Counted from the first letter of the stretch, positions 15,793 through 23,539 are shown. The stretch: 42,940 bases of DNA from Myxococcota bacterium (GCA_029243605.1 JAQWRT010000018.1:1-42940), one strand, 5' to 3'. Numbers and translations: made by a program. The notes: a model not told the origin generated them from the letters alone.

Positions 15793-16134
15793 CGAGCGCC
15801 CCCCGATAACTCGTCTGATCGTCCTCGATTGTTGGTGGTTAGTGGCTGCGGGTTCTTTGCGGCGGGTCAGGGTGCAGGGGCCGCTTGGGTCCCATTGCGC
15901 GCCAAGTTATCTCCCGGGTTAGATTCCTCCCCTGAGGCGTTGGGCACCAGGCCAGCAAGGATTCGGGACGGGTTGGGGGGGAGAACACACATTTGGAGCG
16001 TTATTTCTTTTTTGAAGTCGATCAAAAAAAAGAAGAGCGCGGAATTCATTGCACTAACCGTGTTGAAGCCCCGGCGAGGTGGTACTCTACGCGGCCTAGG
16101 CGGTAGATCGGCAATCCCCTTGGAGGAGAAAACA
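15793..16134. other. Intergenic region with an AT-rich hairpin
   Basis: 342 bases between the Wza-like gene and the small secreted-protein gene. A long frame enters from 15829 but has no ribosome-binding site or conserved content, and the real start is 16135. The visible structure is the AT-rich inverted repeat at 16005-16034. I see no clear -10/-35 pair. Confidence 0.5.
16005..16034. terminator. AT-rich inverted repeat, possible terminator
   Basis: TTCTTTTTTGA (16005-16015), a six-base loop, then TCAAAAAAAAGAA (16022-16034). The arms pair over 11 bases with two extra A on the right. An A/T stem of this kind is out of place in DNA near 70% GC. No separate T-run follows on either strand, so termination is only one reading; a bent or protein-bound site is another. 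Confidence 0.35.
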
Positions 16135-16665
16135 ATGCGGCGATTTGATGGTTTCTTGCGTGCGGGCCGAGCTCCGGCGCTTTGGCTGAGTTTTGGAACC
16201 GCCTTTGCGGTGGCTCTCGTGATGATTCTCGCCGTGGCGGCGGGTGGCGCCGTGGCGGCGGATTCCCTGGCGGCCGAGCGGCAGAAGGTCATCCAAAACA
16301 TCCTCGACAGCACCAAGGGAGATCCGGCGGCCCTTGAGGCGCAGATCTCCAATATCTTCGGCGATCTCCAGGGCGACGACGCGGTGGCCCGAGCCCAGCA
16401 GATCCTCGACGCATTGCCCGCGGATATCAGCGAGGCCCAGTGGGCCGCTGTGGACAAGGCCATCGGCGAGAAGGCTTCGGGCCTGACCTCCCAGGCCGCC
16501 GCCGCAGCCATTGGCGCCCAGCTGGCCGCCAAGCAGAGCGCCCTAGGCAAGGGCGTGCAGACGGCCAAGGCCGAGACCGGCCAGGACGCCGCAACCCCCA
16601 AGCGCCAGGCCCCGACGCCGCCGCCGCCCCAGGATGAGGTGGTCTGCGCTTCCGAAAGCTGCTGA
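16135..16665 (+). CDS. Small secreted protein of unknown function in the export cluster
   Basis: I do not recognise this 176-residue protein. Residues 1-41 are a basic stretch and a hydrophobic helix ending in GGAVAA-type residues, a likely Sec signal peptide. The mature part is Ala/Gln-rich and probably helical (VIQNILDSTKG.., ALEAQISNIFGDLQ.., a poly-Ala stretch at about 114-128). A Pro-rich linker (about 155-165) and a tail VVCASESC with two cysteines follow. The start is ATG 16135 with GGAGGAG at 16122-16128; the open frame continues upstream without support. Lying between the Wza-like lipoprotein and the outer-membrane barrel, it may be a periplasmic accessory of export (inference). Confidence 0.7.
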   Translation: MRRFDGFLRAGRAPALWLSFGTAFAVALVMILAVAAGGAVAADSLAAERQKVIQNILDSTKGDPAALEAQISNIFGDLQGDDAVARAQQILDALPADISEAQWAAVDKAIGEKASGLTSQAAAAAIGAQLAAKQSALGKGVQTAKAETGQDAATPKRQAPTPPPPQDEVVCASESC

Positions 16666-16691
16666 GTCCGAGTCGTCCTTTAAACCCTGGC

Positions 16692-16726
16692 TTGACATAA
16701 AAGCTCACGCTCGATTCCTGAATCGA
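16692..16726 (+). promoter_or_regulatory. TTGACA box followed by a 16-bp palindrome
   Basis: A perfect -35-like TTGACA at 16692-16697 is followed at 16711-16726 by the inverted repeat TCGATTC-CT-GAATCGA (7-bp arms), which covers the expected -10 position. The barrel gene starts 24 bases later at GTG 16750, with AAAAGGAAA as ribosome-binding site. The layout looks like an operator over a promoter. The -10 hexamer itself (TTCCTG at 17-bp spacing) is poor, so an activator or alternative sigma factor may be involved. Confidence 0.45.
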
Positions 16727-16749
16727 TACTCCTGAAAAGGAAACTTCCC

Positions 16750-17997
16750 GTGAAAACGAACCGACACTTTGTAGGCACCCTGCGCTCGATCCTTTTTGCC
16801 GTGGTCGCCGCGGCGCTGATCGCTCCGGCGGCGGGCGCCCAGGAGCTTGAGCTTCCCTATGGCGTGACCGATCGCGTCGCCCCCGAGAGCGACGCGGCGG
16901 GAGCGAAATTCGGGGGCTTCACCGCCTACCCGAAACTCAACGTGTCCGCCGGGTACGATGACAATATCTTGGCCCAGGAGGGCAGCCTCGCGAAGGACGA
17001 TGGGCGCTTCAAGGTTGAGCCCTCCCTGGCCTACGAGTCCGATTGGTCGCGCAACAAGCTCTCCATTGGCGGCTTCGTGGGCGGCGATCTCTACGCCGAC
17101 TACACGAGCCAGGACAGCCTGAACTGGGGCGTCGGCGGCGCCGGCCAGCTCGACGTGCTCGAGTCGAGCAATGTGCAGGGCTCGGTGGGCTATCAGCAAC
17201 TCACCGAGGCACGTGGCGGTATCATTTCGACGACCACCCCCGACCCCGTGCTCTACGACCTGCTCCAGGCGGGCCTTGTCGGCAACCACCGCCTCGATCA
17301 GTTGAACCTGGCGGTCAGCGCGCAATTCGACCAGTACGATTACGACGACGACAGCCAGAAATACCGCAACCGCGATATCTGGCAGGCCACTGCCCAGGCC
17401 GGCTTTGAGTTCTCCCCGGGCTATAGCGGCTTTGTGCGCGGCACCTTCAATAACCGCGATTTTGAGAACCCCAGCATCACCTCCGGCAACCCGAGCCAGG
17501 ATTCCGACGGCTATAACGTGGCCGTGGGTGTTTCCTCGGAGATCACCAACCTGATCTCCGGCGAGGCCTACGTCGGCTACCTCGACCAGAGCTACGACAG
17601 CGCGGCCTTCAAGGACGTGAGCGGCGTCTCCTTCGGGGCCAACCTGAAATGGGAGGCCACCAAGCTTACCAGCGTGACGGTCACCGCCTCGCGCGAGGTG
17701 GCGGATTCTACGATTCCGGGCGCCGGCGGTGTCCTCTATTCCATCGGGGGCTTCGGGGTAAGCCACGAGCTGACCCCGGCCATCTCCCTAAAGGGCGATT
17801 TCGCGTACTACGATGCCAATTACGAGGGACTCCCCCGGGACGACACCGGCTATCGCGCTTCGGCGGGGATTGATTACACGCTCTCGCGCATGGTCCACCT
17901 CGACCTGACCTATAATTTCGACGACCGGGATTCGAACGTAGCCGGTCAGAGTTATACCCGGAACCAGGTCACCCTGGGCGTGCTGCTCCAGTACTAG
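16750..17997 (+). CDS. Outer-membrane beta-barrel protein of the EPS locus (BBP2-type)
   Basis: A 415-residue exported protein: signal peptide to about residue 30 (cleavage near AAGAQE), then a long series of amphipathic strands with the alternating pattern and aromatic ends of outer-membrane barrels, ending in ..NQVTLGVLLQY with a terminal aromatic. The N-terminal YPKLNVSAGYDDNILA followed by VEPSLAYESD matches the outer_membrane_beta-barrel_2 group found in PEP-CTERM/EPS loci. These proteins are thought to form or assist the outer-membrane passage for the glycan. The start is GTG 16750, with AAAAGGAAA at 16735-16743. It sits between the Wza-like and Wzc-like genes on the same strand. Confidence 0.85.
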   Translation: MKTNRHFVGTLRSILFAVVAAALIAPAAGAQELELPYGVTDRVAPESDAAGAKFGGFTAYPKLNVSAGYDDNILAQEGSLAKDDGRFKVEPSLAYESDWSRNKLSIGGFVGGDLYADYTSQDSLNWGVGGAGQLDVLESSNVQGSVGYQQLTEARGGIISTTTPDPVLYDLLQAGLVGNHRLDQLNLAVSAQFDQYDYDDDSQKYRNRDIWQATAQAGFEFSPGYSGFVRGTFNNRDFENPSITSGNPSQDSDGYNVAVGVSSEITNLISGEAYVGYLDQSYDSAAFKDVSGVSFGANLKWEATKLTSVTVTASREVADSTIPGAGGVLYSIGGFGVSHELTPAISLKGDFAYYDANYEGLPRDDTGYRASAGIDYTLSRMVHLDLTYNFDDRDSNVAGQSYTRNQVTLGVLLQY

Positions 17998-18006
17998 GGC
18001 CGAAAC

Positions 18007-18074
18007 AGCCCGAGCGCGGACGCACCCCTCCCAGGAACCGTGGGGAATGCGCGGGGTCGCGTAGCGTCCGGGCT
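18007..18074 (+). other. Long-range inverted repeat upstream of the Wzc-like gene
   Basis: AGCCCG (18007-18012) and CGGACGC (18017-18023) together pair with GCGTCCGGGCT (18064-18074), leaving a small bulge on the left side. The 40-base inner part contains CCCC/GGGG that can also pair. It lies in the 97-base gap between the barrel gene and the Wzc-like gene, and could be a processing or attenuation element. It has no T-run. Confidence 0.3.
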
Positions 18075-18094
18075 GGATTCCGGACTTCTGGACA

Positions 18095-20326
18095 GTGGAG
18101 CGGGCACCTCTCTTGGAACAAGCTGAGCAGTTCTCTGCCGCCGAGCCGGACGATGTCGAGATCGACGTCGCCGAGATCATCCGCGCCCTGCGCCGGCGCC
18201 GCTGGGCGCTGGCGGGATGCGTGCTGCTCATCACGTCGCTGGTCCTCCTCGTCACCTTTCAGCTGACGCCTCTCTATACCGCCAGCGCCGAGGTGCTCAT
18301 CGACCCCCGGGACCGCAACGTGGCGGATCTCGATTCGGTCCTCTCGGGGCTCTCCCCCGATGCTTCCACCATCGAGAGCCAGATCCAGGTGATCCGCTCG
18401 CGCTCCCTGGCCCTGCGCACCATCGAGGCCCTGGGGCTGGAGAACGACCCCGAGTTCAACCCGGCCCTGCGCGAGCCCGGGGCCCTGGCGCAGTTCACGG
18501 AGTGGCTGAGCGGCCTGGCGCCGGGCGAGCCCGAGGAGCCCAGCGAGGAGGCCCGGCTGGCCCTCGAAGAGACTCGGCTCATCGAGAGCTTCTCAGAGGC
18601 CCTGGCGGTTTCCCGGGTGGGGCGCAGCTCCTACGTGATCTCGATTGCCTTCACATCGGAGCAGCCCGCCAAGGCGGCCCGGGTGGCCAATGCCCTGGCC
18701 GAGCTCTACCTCGTCGAGCAGCTCGAGGCCAAATTTGAAGCCACCGAGCGCGCCACGGATTGGCTCAACGAGCGCCTGGGCGCCCTGCGCGCCGAGGTTG
18801 AAAAATCTGAGCGTTTGGTCGAGGCCTACCGCTCGAAGCACGGGCTCGTCGTGAGCCAGGGCATCACCGTCGACGAGCAGCAGCTCTCGGAGATCAACGC
18901 CCAGCTCATCTTGGGCCGCTCGCACCTCGCCGAGAGCCAGGCGCGCTTTCGCCACGTGAGTGGGCTGCTCGCCTCGGGCTCGGGGGTCGACTCCTTGGCC
19001 GAGGTGCTCGCCTCCGAGGTGATTCAGGACCTGCGCCGCAAGCAGGCCGAGCTCGCCCGGGAGCAGGCCGAGCTGCAATCGCGTTATGGCGATCGCCACC
19101 CCCGCATGATCAATATCCGCGCCCAGAGCGAGGATCTCGTTCTGCAGATCGAGGCCGAGCTGAAGCGCATCGTGACGAACCTTGAGAACGAGGTCATGGT
19201 GGCGCGCTCCCGGGTCGGGTCCCTCGAGGAGGGCCTGGCCGACGAGCAGAGCCAGCGTTCGGCGGGGGAAGAGGCGCGCATCGGCCTGCGCGAGCTGAGC
19301 CGCCAGGCCGCCGCCAACCGGGCCCTCTACGAATCTTTCCTGGGCCGCTTCAAGGAAACCAGCGAGCAGCAGGGCATTCAAGAGGCCGACGCTCGGATCA
19401 TTTCCCAGGCCGCGGTGCCCGCGGGCCCGAGTTACCCGCGCAAGGGGCTCTTTGCCGCGGCGGGCTTTCTGGCCTCGCTGCTCGTGGGCCTCGGCGTGGT
19501 TTTCTTGCTTGAGCGCCTGGACAACGGGTTTCGCAGCAGCCGCCAGCTTGAGGATGCCCTGGGCCTGCCCCTGCTGGCCTCGATTCCCGAGATCTCTGGG
19601 GCCGACGCCGAGGTCGACGGCGCCGCGCTCTCGCCCCCGGATTACGTGCTGGCTCGGCCGCTCTCGGTTTACGGCGAGTCCATGCGGGGCCTGCGCACGG
19701 CGCTGCTGCTTTCGAATGTCGATGTGCCGCCCCGGGCGGTGATCTTCAGTTCGTCGCTGCCCTCCGAGGGCAAGACCACTTCGGCGATTTCCCTGGCGCG
19801 CTCGGTGGCGCGCTCGGGCAAGCGCGTGGTGCTCGTCGATTCCGACCTGCGCCGGCCGGCGGTGGCCCGGGGCCTGGGGCTCAGTCCCGAGGCAGGGCTG
19901 GTGGAATACTTGGCGGGGGAGGCCTCCTTGGACGATGTCCTGTTCGACGATGCCGACTCGGGCCTGCGGGTCTTGCCCACGATCCAGGGCGCCGGCAATG
20001 CGCCCGACCTGCTCGGCTCCGAGAGCATGCGCACCCTGCTCGAAAAACTGAAGACCGATTTTGATCTCGTGGTCGTCGACTCGCCGCCGGTGCTGCTCGT
20101 CTCCGATGCCATGGTGCTCGGCCGCATCTGCGACAAGATGGTCTTCGTCGTCAAATGGGAAGAGACCCCCCGGCAGGCCGCTCAGGAGGCCGTTCACCGC
20201 ATGCGCCAATTCGGGGTGGACGTGGCCGGGGTCGCCATGAGCCGGATCGACACCAAGCGCGGCGCCGAGTACGGGGGCTACGGGGACAGCTATTACCGCA
20301 ACGCCTCGAAGTACTACGTCAACTGA
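18095..20326 (+). CDS. Wzc/GumC-type chain-length regulator and tyrosine autokinase
   Basis: A 743-residue inner-membrane protein with the fused Wzz plus BY-kinase layout. Membrane helices lie at about 38-56 and 451-472. The periplasmic part between them has long coiled coils (about 210-440). The cytoplasmic kinase has Walker A at SLPSEGKTTS (554-563), Walker A' VVLVDSDLRRP (578-588) and Walker B VVVDSPP (about 659-665). The C-terminus is a tyrosine cluster (Tyr726, 729, 733, 734, 740, 741), the usual autophosphorylation site. The family controls polymer length and couples polymerisation to Wza-type export. Start GTG 18095; TTG 18113 is a possible alternative. Its TGA overlaps the next gene's ATG by one base. 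Confidence 0.92.
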   Translation: MERAPLLEQAEQFSAAEPDDVEIDVAEIIRALRRRRWALAGCVLLITSLVLLVTFQLTPLYTASAEVLIDPRDRNVADLDSVLSGLSPDASTIESQIQVIRSRSLALRTIEALGLENDPEFNPALREPGALAQFTEWLSGLAPGEPEEPSEEARLALEETRLIESFSEALAVSRVGRSSYVISIAFTSEQPAKAARVANALAELYLVEQLEAKFEATERATDWLNERLGALRAEVEKSERLVEAYRSKHGLVVSQGITVDEQQLSEINAQLILGRSHLAESQARFRHVSGLLASGSGVDSLAEVLASEVIQDLRRKQAELAREQAELQSRYGDRHPRMINIRAQSEDLVLQIEAELKRIVTNLENEVMVARSRVGSLEEGLADEQSQRSAGEEARIGLRELSRQAAANRALYESFLGRFKETSEQQGIQEADARIISQAAVPAGPSYPRKGLFAAAGFLASLLVGLGVVFLLERLDNGFRSSRQLEDALGLPLLASIPEISGADAEVDGAALSPPDYVLARPLSVYGESMRGLRTALLLSNVDVPPRAVIFSSSLPSEGKTTSAISLARSVARSGKRVVLVDSDLRRPAVARGLGLSPEAGLVEYLAGEASLDDVLFDDADSGLRVLPTIQGAGNAPDLLGSESMRTLLEKLKTDFDLVVVDSPPVLLVSDAMVLGRICDKMVFVVKWEETPRQAAQEAVHRMRQFGVDVAGVAMSRIDTKRGAEYGGYGDSYYRNASKYYVN

Positions 20327-21177
20327 TGGCCGCGGGTTCGCCGCCCGGCCCAGCGCGCTCGGGGGCATCCCTGGTCTCGGCGGCGGCTATTTTGGCTCTG
20401 GGGCTTGGGCTCTTTTTTGCCGCGGGCAGCCGGGCTTGGGTCGCGCTTGAAGCGCGCCCCGCCGGCCCGTTGGTGCTCGCCCTTGGCCGGGGCCAGGCGC
20501 CGGACGCCGCCACCCTGAGCGAGGGCATCGCGGCCCTGGAGGCCGCCACCGCGGGCGCCGGGGGCAACCGAGTGGACCCCGCGGCCTACGGGAACCTTGC
20601 GCTCCTGCGCCTTGAGCAGGCGCGCCGGGAAGCGTCGCGCCCGGATCTTGCCCTGAGCGAAATCGGCGCCGGGGTGAGCGCTCAGCGGGCGGCGCTCGAA
20701 CGCGCGCCCGCCAGCGGCAGCGGCTGGGCCCGGCTGGTGTATGCCGAACAGTTGCGCGGGGAAAAGCTCCGGGCTCAGCAAGCCTGGGCGCTCGAACCCG
20801 GGCTTGAACCCGGGCTGGAACCAGGGACCGAATCCGGGCCGGGAACCGGCGCCGAGGCCGACGCTGCGGCGCTCGAGGCCCTTGAGATGGCCTTCCTCAC
20901 CCGGGATCTCAGCTTCTCCCTGGTCCGCTTTCGCCTGGCCGCTTCCCTGGCCCGTTATCCCGATCTCCCGTCGTGGCTCCAGGGATTGGCCCGGGCCGAG
21001 GTGCTCGAACTCACGCGCTACGGGGGCCGAGGGCTCGAGGCCTTGGTCGATCTCTCCGTATCGCCGCCCGGGCCCGAGAGCGCCGCCCTCATCGACGCCG
21101 AACTCGCGGACGATCCCGCTCTCCAGGCGAATTTTGCCCGGCGACTCGAACGCCGCCAGCGGTTCCGGCGCCCTTAG
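20326..21177 (+). CDS. Membrane-anchored protein of unknown function after the Wzc-like gene
   Basis: A 283-residue protein I do not recognise. One hydrophobic segment at about 16-35 acts as signal or anchor. The rest is Ala/Leu/Arg-rich and probably helical, perhaps with a degenerate TPR-like character (ALLRLEQARREA.., ALERAPASGSGWARLVYAEQL). A low-complexity insert near 156-172 is built of repeated EPGL units. The ATG overlaps the Wzc-like stop (TGATG), so translation is probably coupled. Its frame stays open upstream to 20155, inside the Wzc-like gene. A role as an accessory of the Wzc/Wza machine is inferred only from coupling. The stop codon lies in a perfect hairpin. Confidence 0.7.
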   Translation: MAAGSPPGPARSGASLVSAAAILALGLGLFFAAGSRAWVALEARPAGPLVLALGRGQAPDAATLSEGIAALEAATAGAGGNRVDPAAYGNLALLRLEQARREASRPDLALSEIGAGVSAQRAALERAPASGSGWARLVYAEQLRGEKLRAQQAWALEPGLEPGLEPGTESGPGTGAEADAAALEALEMAFLTRDLSFSLVRFRLAASLARYPDLPSWLQGLARAEVLELTRYGGRGLEALVDLSVSPPGPESAALIDAELADDPALQANFARRLERRQRFRRP

Positions 21178-21189
21178 GCGCCGGAACCG
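21160..21189. terminator. Perfect 13-bp hairpin between convergent genes
   Basis: CGGTTCCGGCGCC (21160-21172), loop CTTA, then the exact reverse complement at 21177-21189. The TAG stop of the plus-strand gene (21175-21177) lies at the loop and first base of the right arm. There is no T-run on either side. It sits between the end of the EPS locus and the end of the minus-strand nitroreductase gene, where a bidirectional stop would make sense. Confidence 0.55.
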
Positions 21190-21240
21190 ACAAGGCAAAT
21201 TTCAGCGGCGGCTTAGCCGATACCGCCTACCCGGTGTCGC

Positions 21241-21915
21241 TTACCAGGTATCGACGTGCATTACCGAGTCGAGGTCGTGGCGCCGGGCCGCCTTGAAATC
21301 CGTGCCCAGGGTATGGGCCACGGGCGAGAGGGCGCACTGGGTGACCTCGGCGAAGGGGATGCCCAGGAGGTCGGCGATCTCCTCCTCGTACATCAGGTGG
21401 ATGGTCGTCCAGGCGGTGCCCAGGCCCCGGGCCCGGGCCGCGAGCATGAAGCTCCAGAAGGCGGGGAGCACCGAGCCGTATTGGCTCGCGTGGGCGATGA
21501 CCGCGGGCTTGCCCTGAAGCGCATCGGTGCGCCCGGTGACGCAGGGGATCAACATGACCGGCGCCCGGTGCAGGTTCGCCGCGAGGTATTCGGCGGAATC
21601 GACCACCCGCTCCATTTGCTGAGCGTCCGCGGTGTCGTCCTGAGCCTCGGCCAGGGCGTGGGCGCTCTGCTGCATGTTCCGGTAGATGTCGAAGCCCTGG
21701 GCGTAGAGTTCTCCGATGCGCTGGCGCTTGGCCTCGTCGGTGACCACCACGAAATGCCAGCCCTGGCTATTCGAGCCGCTCGGGGCCTGGAGGGCGATCT
21801 CGAGGCATTCGCGGATCAGCTGGGGATCGACCGGGCGGTCGAAATCCAGGCGCTTGCGCACGGCGCGGGTGGTGCTGAGCAGGGCGTCGGGGGATAGGTC
21901 GAGGGTCGAGGGCAT
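21241..21915 (-). CDS. Nitroreductase family protein
   Basis: A 224-residue FMN-dependent nitroreductase fold. RAVRKRLDFDRPVD near 17, then ALQAPSGSNSQGWHFVVV (about 42-59), are the standard FMN-binding start. SVLPAFWSFMLAARARGLGTAWTT near 148-171 is the dimer helix, and LLGIPFAEVTQCALSPVAHT near 182 is the late conserved strand. The family uses NAD(P)H to reduce nitro compounds, quinones or similar substrates; which one is unknown. The start is ATG 21915 with GGAGAA just upstream; the frame is open to 22089 but that part is unconserved. It diverges from the EthD-type gene, with 271 bases between them. Confidence 0.87.
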   Translation of the reverse strand: MPSTLDLSPDALLSTTRAVRKRLDFDRPVDPQLIRECLEIALQAPSGSNSQGWHFVVVTDEAKRQRIGELYAQGFDIYRNMQQSAHALAEAQDDTADAQQMERVVDSAEYLAANLHRAPVMLIPCVTGRTDALQGKPAVIAHASQYGSVLPAFWSFMLAARARGLGTAWTTIHLMYEEEIADLLGIPFAEVTQCALSPVAHTLGTDFKAARRHDLDSVMHVDTW

Positions 21916-22186
21916 GGGGTTCTCCGATTTCTTGGGTTTTCGAAGGGCGCTGGAGCGCCCGGGGTTGAGTTGCGAATGACGCGCTCCGGGTGGCTCCGAG
22001 CGGAGGCGAATGGAAGCGAGAACAAGGCGCGAGAGGCAAGGACGGGTGGCAAGTGCGGGTGGAAATGTCCGAGTCGGGGCAGGGTACACCAGTCAGCGGC
22101 GCTAGCCCGAGCCCCGGGAAGGGCTAGATTTGGGGTTCCCGCGATTTCTGCGGGCCCAGCCGAGTGGGGCGAAGAGAGGAGAGACG

Positions 22187-22873
22187 TTGGAAAAATTGGT
22201 CTACGTGATCGAGGCAGAGGCGGCGCGTCCCGGGGCCGACCTGCGGGCCGGGCTGGTCGAGAAAGCCGCACCGGCCCTGCGCGCCGCGGGCGCGGGGCAG
22301 ATTTCGGTCAATGTCGAGGACGAGCACGTGGCCGCCGGCGCGGCGGTGAAGATCGCTCGAAGCGACCCCTCCCTGCGCGGCCTGGTGACTTTCTGGCTCG
22401 AGAGTGCCGATGACCGCGGCCCCTGCGAGGCGGCGCTCTCGCCCCACGGAGCCGGGCTGGCGGGCTACCTCGTCGCCGAATCTCGGCCCATGGTCCACCA
22501 GCCTCCGTTGGGGGAGCGGGCCCCGGGCGCCAACCTCGTCACCTGCATCAACCGCCTGCCGGGCCTGAGCGACGACGAGTTCTTCGACCGCTGGAACATC
22601 GAGCACCGCCAGGTGGCCCTGGAAACCCAGTCGACCACGGCCTACGTCCGCAACGCGGTGCTCAGGCCCCTGACCCCGGGCGCGCCGGCCCTCGACGGCA
22701 TCGTCGAGGAAACCTTTCCCATCGAGGCGCTCAGTAGCCCCCATGCCTGGTACGACTGCGATAACGAGGAGGAGTACAAGCGCCGGCTGGCGCGGATGAT
22801 GGAGAGCGTGACCGCATTCCTCGACCTCAGCTGCCTGGTTTCCACCCCCATGTCCGAGTATTTCCTGGGCTGA
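22187..22873 (+). CDS. EthD-domain (dimeric alpha/beta-barrel) protein
   Basis: A 228-residue protein of two ferredoxin-like alpha/beta repeats. The second half carries the EthD signature: LVTCINRLPGLSDDEFFDRWNIEHRQVA at about 118-145, with a WNIEH in place of the more usual W..HH. A C-terminal strand and tail ends MSEYFLG. EthD proteins bind or process small hydrophobic ligands in catabolic loci; no reaction can be named here. The start is TTG 22187 with AGAGGAGAG directly upstream (22175-22183); another TTG at 22130 lacks such a site. It diverges from the nitroreductase gene, which may share the regulatory region. Confidence 0.75.
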   Translation: MEKLVYVIEAEAARPGADLRAGLVEKAAPALRAAGAGQISVNVEDEHVAAGAAVKIARSDPSLRGLVTFWLESADDRGPCEAALSPHGAGLAGYLVAESRPMVHQPPLGERAPGANLVTCINRLPGLSDDEFFDRWNIEHRQVALETQSTTAYVRNAVLRPLTPGAPALDGIVEETFPIEALSSPHAWYDCDNEEEYKRRLARMMESVTAFLDLSCLVSTPMSEYFLG

Positions 22874-22908
22874 TTTCGGCGCATCCGATCCGGGCTTATG
22901 ACCTTGTA

Positions 22909-22956
22909 ATGGACCCGCTAATGGACCCGCTGATGGACCCGCTGATGGACCCGGGC
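22909..22956. repeat. Four 12-bp tandem repeats (ATGGACCCGCTG)
   Basis: Units at 22909-22920, 22921-22932, 22933-22944 and 22945-22956. They differ at the twelfth base of unit 1 and the last three bases of unit 4. In one frame they read Met-Asp-Pro-Leu repeats. No ribosome-binding site precedes them. They lie 36 bases after the EthD-type stop. Confidence 0.8.
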
Positions 22957-23173
22957 TCGGGCGACTCCCGGCCCCGGATTTCGGCTTTGTTTGCCCCAAG
23001 GGGGTGGGGTCGGGCATATCGCGCGCAATTGACCTACGTTACGCGCCGTCCGAAACCGCGATCCGTTCAGGCCTCTGGCCCGGGCGGGGATTCCAAGGTG
23101 GAGTCAAGGCGGGTGGGCATTCATTCGATCATTGCGATCGCAAGTAAAAGAGAAAGAGTTCCTCCTTCTTGCG

Positions 23174-23191
23174 GCTCGCCTTCGGGCGAGC
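23174..23191 (+). promoter_or_regulatory. cUUCGg hairpin in the cold-shock leader
   Basis: GCTCGCC (23174-23180), loop TTCG, then GGCGAGC (23185-23191): a perfect 7-bp stem closed by C-G over a UUCG tetraloop, a very stable RNA hairpin. No T-run follows, so it is a leader structure and not a terminator. It lies about 140 bases before the cold-shock start. Confidence 0.5.
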
Positions 23192-23332
23192 GCGAAGCCG
23201 ATGGCCTCGCACCGCGCATCCGCCCGTTCAGACACGGGCCAGCTTCACCCACTCAAGGGTGGGGGGTTGGCTTCGACGACCGGGGGAATCGCGGAGGCGT
23301 TCCGGAGACTTGGGGGGAATGCAGAGGAAATA

Positions 23333-23539
23333 ATGGCAAGTGGTTCAGTCAAGTGGTTCAGCGACGAGAAGGGGTTCGGCTTCATCGTTCCCGACGATGG
23401 TTCCAAGGATCTTTTCGTCCATTACTCCAACATTGTGGGTGACGGCGGTTTCAAGACCCTGAGCGAAGGGCAGCGGGTGAACTTTGAGCCCGGCGAAGGC
23501 CGAAAGGGCCCCGAAGCCACCATGGTTGCACCCGAGTAA
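23333..23539 (+). CDS. Cold-shock protein (CspA family)
   Basis: A 68-residue single OB-fold nucleic-acid chaperone. It has both RNA-binding motifs: KGFGFI (residues 13-18) and DLFVHYSNI (about 26-34), the latter with VHY where many members have [14 protein letters not shown] at 4-14 is the standard start. The family binds single-stranded RNA and DNA and melts RNA structure. The start is ATG 23333 with AGAGGAAA just upstream; the frame is open to 23132 but that part is leader. It is monocistronic, with a structured leader and a strong terminator 26 bases after the stop. Confidence 0.93.
   Translation: MASGSVKWFSDEKGFGFIVPDDGSKDLFVHYSNIVGDGGFKTLSEGQRVNFEPGEGRKGPEATMVAPE

Larger units (their letters stand above)
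22874..23332. other. Intergenic region and long leader of the cold-shock gene
   Basis: 459 bases with no convincing gene. It contains four 12-bp repeats (22909-22956), a perfect 12-bp palindrome TTGCGATCGCAA at 23132-23143, and a stable hairpin with UUCG loop at 23174-23191. A TTGACC at 23029-23034 has no good -10. Frames that run through it have no ribosome-binding site and overlap the real cold-shock gene out of frame. Long structured leaders are common for csp genes. Confidence 0.5.

Noticed and set aside
18593..20368. Long minus-strand frame of 591 codons
   Set aside because: Antisense to the Wzc-like gene, whose motifs and membrane segments are clear; no conserved features in this frame.
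22909..23442. Frame starting with four Met-Asp-Pro-Leu units
   Set aside because: No ribosome-binding site, and it overlaps the cold-shock gene out of frame; more likely a non-coding tandem repeat.
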